Notes under the pieces: model-generated
Told to the model about the DNA's origin: nothing
Seen by the model: only the letters and a program-made list of their open reading frames with translations
The model's database searches: none
Assembly (NCBI GenBank): GCA_963575745.1
Contig: CAUYUJ010012180.1
Location: forward strand, 272,570 to 336,569
Reading direction: 5' to 3'
Source of the DNA: Prorocentrum cordatum
Lineage: Eukaryota > Sar > Dinophyceae > Prorocentrales > Prorocentraceae
DNA length: 64,000 nt
Shown here: positions 1 to 7,306 of the stretch, one piece after another
How the letters are laid out: every line of letters starts with the position of its first letter
Position numbering within the stretch: the first letter of the stretch is position 1
Translations under genes and position numbers: made by a program

Positions 1-2
1 AG

Positions 3-660
3 AACGAGATTATTCCTTTGGATGCCTGTGTCATTCCCACGCATTCCTTCCCTCTCCGGATGGGTGGGGTAGCAAAATCATTCCTCGCTCTCATTCTACT
101 CTCTTCCTTCTTGCGCCTCCTCCTCTCCCTCCTCCTCCTCCTCCTCCTCCTCCTCCTTCTCCTCCTCCCCCCCCCCTCCTCCTCGATTTCTCCTCCTCCC
201 GTTCCCCCCCCCCCCTCCCCCACCTTCCTCGCACCCCTCATCCTCCAGATCGGGGGCTGCCGAGCGGCCCGGGGTCCTGGGTGTAGATGTCGGCGCCAGC
301 TCCGCCGACGCCTCCCCTTCCCTCCAGTCACATTCCCTTCCTCTCCTTCACCCCTCTGATACCGCTAGGTGGCCCAGCGTCGTTCTGTTGAACGACCTGG
401 CGATCGGGCAGCCGCCAATCGGTCCAGGTTGAACGATCCGCGCGGTGTCAGGAGCCAACGTCAACGTCATCGCAACGTGAACCCCCCATATTGACAAATC
501 TATGCGCGGGGTATGCATGTGCTTTTCCAAGATATCAATTGTGCTATATACTGGCGTACTTGTGGCGTGCGAGAAGCAAGATAAGGAGGAAGAAGAGGAA
601 CATCGCAACAACTCTCTGGAGGGATTTGTGCCGATGATGCTCATGCAACATATCCTTTGA
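3..660 (+). CDS. Fragment of an unknown gene interrupted by an intron-like repeat
   Basis: The frame from base 3 reads as ordinary protein (IIPLDACVIPTHSFPLRMGG) up to base 68, where a GT begins a repeat element that ends in CCAAG at 532. Joining 68 to 533 keeps phase and continues with a 42-residue tail, acidic in the middle (KQDKEEEEEH), to TGA at 658-660. The 5' part lies outside the window. I do not recognise the family. The model rests on the GT...AG boundary, phase agreement and protein-like composition on both sides. An alternative donor at 64 would give a shorter, less convincing tail. Confidence 0.3.
57..532 (+). mobile_element. Intron-like (introner-type) repeat, copy 1
   Basis: This segment shares both ends with 9372-9799. 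The left end is GGAYGGGYGGGGTAGCAAAA and the right end is GTGCTTTTCCAAG; immediately outside these points the two copies diverge. Inside are a (TCC)n stretch (about 118-240) and a block with GTTGAAC inverted motifs (about 380-480). The first GT and last AG of the shared unit fit a GT-AG intron. Copy 1 is longer mainly in its internal pyrimidine tract. The element type is inferred from two copies only. Confidence 0.5.
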
Positions 661-2580
661 TGAGAGGAGGGGCCGAACGTTGAAGGACTACCTGCAACGA
701 TGCCCTGTGATGGCAGCCTGTTGAAGGATGTCCTGCAACGGGGCTTCCTTGGGAAATGTGCGTTGAAGGATTTCCTGCAACGGACCTTTGGGAGGGCCAT
801 CCGTTGCAGGATTTCCTTCAACGCCATCCTCTCCCATAGCCCCGTTGCAGGAAATCCTTCAACGTGCTGCCCTCTCAGGTGCCCGTTGCAGGAAATCCTT
901 CAACGCCTAGCTCTCTGGGATGTCCGTTGAAGGATTTCCTGCGACAGACACCTGGTAGGCTTTGGCGTTGAAGGATTTCCTGCAACGAGGACCTGTGATG
1001 ACAGCCCGTTGAAGGATTTCCTGCAACGGGTCGCCCTGGGAAAGACGGCGTTGGATGATTTCCTGCAACGGATCCTTGGGGGGGGCATCCGTTGCAGGAA
1101 ATCCTTCAACGCCTTCCTCTTTCAGAGCTCCGTTGCAGGAACTCCTTAAACATGTTGCCCTATCAGGTGTCCGTTGCAGGAAATCCTTCAACGCCTAGCT
1201 CTCCAGGATGTCCGTTGAAGGATTTCCTGCAGCGACCCCCCGTGGTGGCAGCATGTTGACGGATTTTCTGCAACGGGGCTTCCTCGGGACATGTGCGTTG
1301 AAGGATGTCCTGCGACGGACTCTTGGGATGGCCATCCATTGCAGGAAATCCTTCAACACCATCCTCTCCCAGAGCCCTGTTGCAGGAAATCCTTCAACGT
1401 GCTGCCCTCGCAGGCGCCCGTTGCAGGAAATCCTTCAACGCCTAGCTCTCTGGGATGTCCGTTGAATGATTTCCTGCCACGGCCACCTGGGAGGCTTTGT
1501 CGTTGAAGGATTTCCTGCAACGATGACCTGTGATGACAGACCGTTGAAGGATTTCCTGCAACGTAGCATCTTGGAAACAGGTGGTGTTGACTGATTTCCT
1601 GCAACGGGCTCTTGGGAGGGCCAGCTGTTGCAGGAACTCCTTCAACGCCCTCCTCTCCCAGAGCCCTGTTGCAGGAAATCCTTCAACGTGCTGCCCTCTC
1701 AGTTGCCCGTTGCAGGAAATCCTACAACGCCTAGCTCTATGGGATGTCCGTTGAAGGATTTCCTGCAACAGCCACCTGGGGGGCTTGGGTGTTGAAGGAT
1801 TTCCTGCAACGAGGACCTGTGAGGACAGCCCGTTGACGTATTTCCTGCAACGGGGCATCCTGGGAACGAGAGCGTTGACGGATTTCCTGCAACGGACCCT
1901 TGGGAGGGCCACCTGTTGCAGGAAATCTGTCAACGCATTCCTCTCCCAGAGCCCCGTTGCAGGAAATCCTTCAACGCGATGCCCTCTCAGGTGCCCGTTG
2001 CAGGAAATCCTTCAACACCTAGCTCTCCAGGGTGCCCGTTGAAGGACTTCCTGCAACAACCCCCTGGGAGGCTTGGGCGTTGAAGGGTTTCCTGCAACGA
2101 GGTCCTGTGATGACAGCCCGTTGACGGATTTCCTGCAACGAGATATCCTGGGGATGGGGGCGTCGAAGGATTTCGTGCAACGGGCTATTGGGGGGGGCCT
2201 ACGTCGCAGGATATCCTTCAACGCCCTCATCTCCCAGAGCCCCGTTGCAGGAAACCCTTCAACGTGCTGCACTCTCAGGTGTCTGTTGCAGGAAGTCCTT
2301 CAACGCCTACCTCTCCATGATGTCCGTTGAATGATTTCCTGTAACGCCCTGCTGGCGTTGACGTATTTCTTGCAACGAGCTTCCTTCACGTGGCTTCGTT
2401 GCAGGAGCTCCTTCAACGCCTACATCTCTGAACCAATTGTTGAAGATGTTCATGCAACGAGACTTTGGGATGGTGATCCCTTGCCATCTGTCCTTCACCA
2501 CCACTATTCCATATGAGCATCTTGTAGGACATCCTTCAGCGTCCATATCCCCAGACATCCATCGCAGGATTTTCTTCAAT
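640..2580. repeat. Higher-order satellite of a near-palindromic 22-mer
   Basis: Roughly 40 units of about 41 bp, each made of a 22-bp core (CGTTGAAGGA..TCCTGCAACG or its reverse complement) and an 18-20-bp linker. Core arms CGTTG/CAACG and AGGA/TCCT pair, so every core is an imperfect hairpin. Orientation follows a fixed pattern of about four forward then three reverse units. The linker beginning CCTAGCTC starts at 906, 1194, 1441, 1730, 2018 and 2306, giving a 288-bp higher-order period with one 247-bp copy lacking a single unit. Units degenerate before 678 and after 2340. Because 288 is a multiple of three, long open frames run through the array; they are not genes. Confidence 0.9.
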
Positions 2581-2595
2581 AGTTTGCTCGCTCAT

Positions 2596-2712
2596 AGTTT
2601 TGTTGAACATTTATTCAACATTCATCCCAATCAGGAATCCATTGTGACCAGTATTTAACTATACAACACCCAACTGTACGAAGATAGCCGCACTTCACAA
2701 ATCACACTCTAA
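2596..2712 (+). repeat. Direct repeat DR1 upstream of the orphan ORF
   Basis: About 115 bp, roughly 70% similar by eye to 3841-3966. Shared landmarks in order: a small hairpin (TGTTGAA...TTCAACA), CAGGAA.CCATTGTGA, and the block GCGAAGATAGCCGCACTTC (with one T for G here). Each copy lies just upstream of an ORF carrying a relict spliced leader. It could be a duplicated 5' flank, a promoter or an old element. Confidence 0.6.
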
Positions 2713-2769
2713 GACCCTCAGAGATGGAAGCGTTTGGAACGCGTCACCTGCGCCACCATCATCCGCATG

Positions 2770-2788
2770 TGCAGCCATTTTGGCTCTG
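2770..2788 (+). other. Relict dinoflagellate spliced leader
   Basis: GCAGCCATTTTGGCTCTG matches the dinoflagellate spliced leader (GTAGCCATTTTGGCTCAAG) at AGCCATTTTGGCTC without mismatch. It sits 70 bases before the ATG of the next ORF. Genomic leader relics are a known signature of genes that arose from re-inserted, trans-spliced mRNA in dinoflagellates. Confidence 0.65.
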
Positions 2789-2857
2789 TGGGAGTTGCTT
2801 CACTTGCGAGGCTTTGCGTGCCCAGGCGGGCTGTCCAGACAACTCATCCAAGGTATC

Positions 2858-3604
2858 ATGGACCCTACGGCGTATAGCAGGATTATTATGACAGACCTCG
2901 CATCACCCCTTGATGAACAATCAGAAGCGGAAGAGGCACATTCCCTAATTCAAGATTTTCATTCCAACATGGCGGTGCTGCGCGCTGGCGGAGCATCTGG
3001 GCCGTTCTATGGTATCAGCGGGTTCAAAGACCACCGAGTTCCTTATCGTGAGTTTCCACAAGTAACATCGGAACCTATATCCTTGGTGTATTGGGGGTCT
3101 CCCAATTGGTCTCATAAAGATGACTCCGCTACTGCTCAGTTCAAATCTTCTGAACAATTCAAGACCAATTCATTTGAAAGCATGGCGTGGCTAGCGCAGA
3201 ATGCCTTCATCCTCATGACATTCGGATGCTTCTACAAAGTGGAATTCTGGCAACCACGTTACAAGAAGGGCGAGTATAATGGATTCATGTCGAAGCGGAG
3301 CCTCATCGTTACAGAAGGGTATTTCAGGTCATACAAACCGTTGGCTTCAGGTGAACTGCTTAGTTATGTACACCCAGGAGAAGATATCATGGTGGCGATG
3401 CTCGTCCCAGATCGGTTCAAGCAGTGTGTGCAATGGTGCAATGGGCAGTGTGACGTAGGCGCCACCATGCTAGCAGTCCTCGCAACAATGAGTGGAACAG
3501 AGAAAGCGGTCGAGCTCGGCGGGCATACGTTCAGTTTGAGCTGCGAAATCCACTTGGCGAATTTGGAGAAGATGCAGGAATCTGAAGTTACCAATACTGT
3601 GTAG
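2858..3604 (+). CDS. Orphan intronless ORF, 248 residues
   Basis: Starts at the first in-frame ATG after the relict leader (MDPTAYSR) and ends at TAG 3602-3604. The open frame extends upstream to 2780 without another ATG. The sequence has normal globular composition (aromatic-rich: FILMTFGCFYKVEFWQPRY near residues 116-134; a Cys-containing stretch CVQWCNGQCDVGATM near 196-210). There is no signal peptide, no clear membrane segment and no domain I recognise. GC is lower than in the right half of the window. It has a relict leader and direct repeat upstream and the methyltransferase gene downstream in the same orientation, so a recycled mRNA copy is the likely origin. Function unknown. Confidence 0.6.
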   Translation: MDPTAYSRIIMTDLASPLDEQSEAEEAHSLIQDFHSNMAVLRAGGASGPFYGISGFKDHRVPYREFPQVTSEPISLVYWGSPNWSHKDDSATAQFKSSEQFKTNSFESMAWLAQNAFILMTFGCFYKVEFWQPRYKKGEYNGFMSKRSLIVTEGYFRSYKPLASGELLSYVHPGEDIMVAMLVPDRFKQCVQWCNGQCDVGATMLAVLATMSGTEKAVELGGHTFSLSCEIHLANLEKMQESEVTNTV

Positions 3605-3840
3605 AGCCATGATGCACTGCAATGTGATGTGCTTATCATTTGGCAATCTCAGACGAGATAACTTTGACGCAGGCAACTGCTGGAATATTTGTTCACGTTC
3701 GCTAAACGCAGACGTGGGCGAACCATATTTGTAGGTTGTGTTTAAGCTTCGAACAACTCGGAGTATTACACTCGAATTCAGTAACTGATATTTCGTCCCG
3801 ATATTGGTGGGCTGGCGACGTGCGCGCTGCCACACTCTGG
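3605..3840. other. Intergenic stretch, probable 3' UTR
   Basis: No gene, repeat or domain seen. It separates the orphan ORF from the second direct repeat and probably holds the 3' end of the ORF transcript. No AATAAA is visible, as is usual in dinoflagellates. Confidence 0.3.
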
Positions 3841-3966
3841 TAGATGTTGAAAAAGAATCAACATTCACCTCTCTCAGGAACCCATTGTGAACATTATTTC
3901 GCTACATCACTATATCACCCCCAAATGTGCGAAGATAGCCGCACTTCGCGACTCACAATCTAAGTC
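3841..3966 (+). repeat. Direct repeat DR2 upstream of the methyltransferase gene
   Basis: Partner of 2596-2712. It contains the hairpin TGTTGAA/TTCAACA-like arms at its left end and the exact block GCGAAGATAGCCGCACTTCG. A further partial echo, GTGCGAAGATAATCACGCG, occurs at about 4013-4032. Confidence 0.6.
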
Positions 3967-4090
3967 AGACTGGTTATTTGTCCCAGGGGCGTTGGCGAGA
4001 TGACGCGAGAGTGCGAAGATAATCACGCGTCGCCCGGCGATGCGCTAAGTTATGTTTTTTTGGTTTAACTGGGAAATCTCACAGAGTACA

Positions 4091-4110
4091 TTGCTGTTTT
4101 GGCTCATTGC
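4091..4110 (+). other. Degenerate relict spliced leader
   Basis: TTGCTGTTTTGGCTCATTG retains TTTTGGCTCA and the flanking GC of the dinoflagellate leader. It lies about 105 bases before the methyltransferase ATG, the same arrangement as at 2770 and 7191. It is weaker than those two. Confidence 0.45.
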
Positions 4111-4213
4111 AGCTATTCATTGAGTGAATAACCATGCGGCCCATTCACAACGCAAAACACGAGTATTTCGCGCATGTATCTCGGTATGCTTTGCCGCACA
4201 CGCTTGCGCCGGC

Positions 4214-6043
4214 ATGGAGTCAAGTGAGCACAGGCGGACATTATCGAGACACTTGTCTACTCCACCTTTGCTCCGGGTTGATTCGTTGCAAACTCTGTTT
4301 GGTTGGGTAGATCACTCAATACAATTCGCTGCGTGGGCCACTCAGACTACAGCGGCCGAGGTAAGACGACAGCTCTCTGACACATTTACTGGCTTCACAA
4401 TATCCACGGCCTTCTCAGGAATTGGGGCACCAGAAATGGCTTTGCAATCAATTATGAAATATTTGAATGTTCCAGAACGCAGCAACACGCTCTTCGCTAT
4501 TGAATGGGACCAGGAGTGCAGGAGGGAGTTGGCCCTCATTCCCAATGGGCCTCGCTGTTTGTTTTCCGATATCAATGATTTCTGGGATTCTTCTTTGGAT
4601 ATTCAGGATTGGTGGACATTGACAGATTACGAGCAGGCTATCGTTACTGGTAATTCCATTCAGAGAAGTGGTGTGTGGTGTGGCTTGCACAATTGCTATT
4701 CTTGCGTGATCCGCTCAGCCAACTGCGCAATCGGCGGGACACCCTGCCCCGATTGGTCGAGTCAAGGATCTGGCGGAGGCGTTGACGGCAGCGACCTGAT
4801 GGCAACCATGTGTTGGGTCGCCATGCGGTGGGAGCTGGAGGAAGATATGTTTATCAACGAAAATGTTCAGAGGTTTCCTCCAGAGCTCATTCTGGCATGT
4901 TTGGCTGCGAAGTACGTCATACAGAGCGTCGTTTGCAGGCTTACCGACCAAGGTTGGCCTCACCGGCGGTCGCGCAGGATCACGGTGGGAATCCACAAGA
5001 GAAGGATTATTGCTGGCATGGATTGGACAATGTTCTCAGGATCGTTTCGCAGAGAGTTGCGAGTATCGTGGCGTGTGGTCCTGCAGGATAACCAGGCAGA
5101 GATTGCCAAGGAGCTCGAGTGGGCTCGAAGCCGACCGTCGTCATTGTATGGGCGAGACATCGCCAGCGGACTTGCAGATCTGCAGGACTCTGGCAAAAGT
5201 TGGGTCGAAGAGCTCGTGAACGACGACATGCTGCTGAACAACATGGCGCAACTCAAGCCGAAGTCCGCCTTTACGGACAGCATGACGGTATGGGAGCTAA
5301 TGAACGTGGCGAGGTACATGGACTTGGCACAAGGCCAAGATGTCTGCATTGATCTGGACCAGAATTGCAATACCCACACAACGATGGGGTGGACGAGCGC
5401 TGTGCCGACGATCATCAGAAATGTTCACGTCATCTACGGACTCCAATTGTTCAGGTGGCTCACTCCTACAGAACTTCTACTCCTGCAAGGCTTCCCAGTG
5501 GTTCCGAACGCCAAGACGAGTGCAGAGATATCGTCTTTCGACTTACCCCGGCGCGTGTTCTCAAGGCAGCGCGCGTGCATTCTGAAGCAGGTGGGCAACG
5601 CCATGAACTGCCACCAGATTGGCCTGCCCCTGCTTTGGCTCGGTGTGGTCACTCGGCCGGCGCCGCAGGCGGCTCCTTCAAACGAGTCGCCTAATGATGA
5701 TGGTGTGAATGGCAATTCCCCAATTCGCACCTTTGGCGCCAAAGCCGCTGCCAGCTCTGGCTGCAGCGGCCCAGCGGTGCTATCTCCTCTGAGGCCAACG
5801 CTAGCGGTTGCTCCCAAGTTCCATTCCCCAGAGACAGCGGGTCGGCCCGAGAATAGCGGCGATGTGGCAGCCTCATTCTTCCGCCGGAACGCTGGCATCA
5901 GATGCGCCAGCGCCAGCGACGCGTCAGCTCTGCGCAAGCGACGCAAAGGCCCCAGGGGCCTTGGGCCAGTCGAGCGCGAGCCCGAGCCCGCGGACCCCGC
6001 GGCATTGTTTTTCGCGCGCGCTTCTCATGCCTCACCTAGTTGA
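4214..6043 (+). CDS. C5-cytosine DNA methyltransferase, intronless
   Basis: Predicted to transfer a methyl group from S-adenosylmethionine to C5 of cytosine in DNA. Motifs of the family appear in order from the ATG at 4214: motif I FSGIG (residues 67-71), an acidic AdoMet contact in AIEWD (95-99), motif IV GGTPCPDWSSQG (174-185, catalytic Cys 178), motif VI ENV (216-218), motif VIII HRRSRR (250-255), motif IX/X region LTPTELLLLQGFP (416-428) and QVGNAMNCHQIG (459-470). A target-recognition region fits residues 270-410. The last 130 residues are Ser/Pro/Ala-rich and may be non-functional read-through; the frame stays open to 6043. No BAH, PHD, CXXC or helicase domain is fused, so it is not a DNMT1- or DNMT5-type protein. 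The open frame runs back to 4124 without an earlier ATG. Methyltransferases carried by retroelements are known in dinoflagellates, but no reverse transcriptase or integrase is seen here. Confidence 0.88.
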   Translation: MESSEHRRTLSRHLSTPPLLRVDSLQTLFGWVDHSIQFAAWATQTTAAEVRRQLSDTFTGFTISTAFSGIGAPEMALQSIMKYLNVPERSNTLFAIEWDQECRRELALIPNGPRCLFSDINDFWDSSLDIQDWWTLTDYEQAIVTGNSIQRSGVWCGLHNCYSCVIRSANCAIGGTPCPDWSSQGSGGGVDGSDLMATMCWVAMRWELEEDMFINENVQRFPPELILACLAAKYVIQSVVCRLTDQGWPHRRSRRITVGIHKRRIIAGMDWTMFSGSFRRELRVSWRVVLQDNQAEIAKELEWARSRPSSLYGRDIASGLADLQDSGKSWVEELVNDDMLLNNMAQLKPKSAFTDSMTVWELMNVARYMDLAQGQDVCIDLDQNCNTHTTMGWTSAVPTIIRNVHVIYGLQLFRWLTPTELLLLQGFPVVPNAKTSAEISSFDLPRRVFSRQRACILKQVGNAMNCHQIGLPLLWLGVVTRPAPQAAPSNESPNDDGVNGNSPIRTFGAKAAASSGCSGPAVLSPLRPTLAVAPKFHSPETAGRPENSGDVAASFFRRNAGIRCASASDASALRKRRKGPRGLGPVEREPEPADPAALFFARASHASPS

Positions 6044-6177
6044 GGCGCGCGTTGAGGCGCGACTCGGGCCCGAGGGCGCGAGAGCACTGAGCACTGCAAT
6101 CGAAAAACTGAGGGGCGCGGAGGCGCAGGAGGAGGAGAGGGGGAGTAGGGGGAAGATAGGGAGGAAGAGGAAGAGGT

Positions 6178-6376
6178 ACGGTAGGTTTGCGTCGTGTCGA
6201 CCAGCGGCGACCCCAGCGCGGGCGTTCAAGGTTGAACGCCGCCGGCGACCCAGGGACCCAGAATCGATCGATGTTGAACGATCGGACGTTGCGGCAGCGG
6301 CCGATCGTTCAAGGTTGAACGACCCCTGCGGTGTCAAAAACCAGCGCTGGGGTCGGCACGACGCGAACCTGCCATA
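6178..6376. mobile_element. Foldback element, family A, copy 1
   Basis: About 199 bp with terminal inverted repeats: left GGTAGGTTTGCGTCGTGTCG, right (reversed) GGCAGGTTCGCGTCGTGCCG. Inside are perfect short palindromes: GCGTTCAA/TTGAACGC near 6225 and GATCGTTCAA/TTGAACGATC near 6301. Strongly similar to 11721-11914. No ORF, so a non-autonomous, MITE-like element. Confidence 0.75.
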
Positions 6377-6886
6377 GGTCGTCGTCGTCGTCGCCCTCGC
6401 CGCCGTCGCCGCCGCCCCGCCGCGGGCCGCCCCCTTACGCCGAGAACATTCTTAACGAGCAGGCGCCTCCGATCCAGCGCCCCCCGGCGCCCTGGAGCGC
6501 GCGCCAGGGGAGGGGAGGAGGAGGGGGTGGGAGAAAGGCAGGCAAGGACAGGCGCTGCGTCTCGCCGAGAGCCCATAGATTTCAATATCGCAGAGAACTC
6601 GGGGATAGTAAACGTGGCGACTCCTCCTCCTCCTCCTCCCTCGCGCTGTCCCTCATCGTTTTCCCCATCCCTCTCCGAGGCGACCAGGGGGGAAGAGGCT
6701 CTAAGAGGAGGGCGTGGGGGGACCACTGGACCACTGGAGTCCCCCAGGCGACCAGAGGGGGAAGAGGAGGGCGCGGGGGGGCCACTGGAATCCCCCGGGC
6801 GACCAGTGACCAGAGGGGGAAGAGGAGGGCGCGGGGGGGCCACTGGAATCCCCCAGGCGATGGGTGGCACAAGAAACGCGATATAC
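6377..6886. repeat. GC-rich low-complexity stretch with a short minisatellite
   Basis: A (GTC/GCC)n run near 6380-6420, a palindrome GGCGCCCTGGAGCGCGCGCC near 6487, and an imperfect tandem repeat (about 6716-6865; units ending CCACTGGAATCCCCC.GGCGA). Open frames here are low-complexity; no gene seen. Confidence 0.6.
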
Positions 6887-7031
6887 ACATAAACTTTCGG
6901 AGGTCCGCGCGGATTTCTTGGATCGGCGGGCCCCCCAGGCCGCGCGCCACCCCTGGCGCGCTCCGCGCGCCAGGGTAGGAGGGCCCAACGCCGACCCAAG
7001 AAGTCTGCGCGGACCTCCGAAAGTTTACGTT
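6887..7031. mobile_element. Foldback element, family B, copy 1
   Basis: About 145 bp with 38-bp inverted termini: left begins CATAAACTTTCGGAGGTCCG, right reversed begins CGTAAACTTTCGGAGGTCCG. Centre is CCTGGCGCGC.CCGCGCGCCAGG, itself a palindrome. Related copies at 14240-14377, 29994-30119 and 32704-32856. No coding capacity. Confidence 0.75.
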
Positions 7032-7190
7032 TCTGTTGTTGTGTGCTCCTCCAGCCTCCCCTCCCCTCCCTCACTTTGATGGGTGCTTCCTCCAGCGTCC
7101 CCCTCACCCCTGGCGCGCTCCGCTCGTCCTTGAGGGGTGCTTCCTCACTCCCCTGGCCGCTGGCCTCGTCCTTCTCTCCGCCCATCCCAT

Positions 7191-7227
7191 TCGTAGCCGT
7201 TTTGGCTCAATCTTTTTGGCTTTCAGA
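7191..7227 (+). other. Relict spliced leader, probably tandem
   Basis: CGTAGCCGTTTTGGCTCAA differs from the dinoflagellate leader by one base (G for A). It is followed at once by TCTTTTTGGCTTTCAG, which aligns with the leader's 3' 15 bases. A full leader followed by a truncated one is the known footprint of repeated rounds of mRNA recycling. It lies about 80-115 bases upstream of the next ATG. Confidence 0.8.
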
Positions 7228-7306
7228 CCTTTTCGGCGGACCTTCTGAGATTTCAACGATCTATCTTAAGTGAGTGAACTCGGCTCAGCTCGAGCCTCGA
7301 GCGGCG

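Noticed and set aside
640-2580. CRISPR array
   Set aside because: Repeats are about 22 bp and alternate strands, linkers are only 18-20 bp and recur every 288 bp, there are no cas genes, and the context is eukaryotic.
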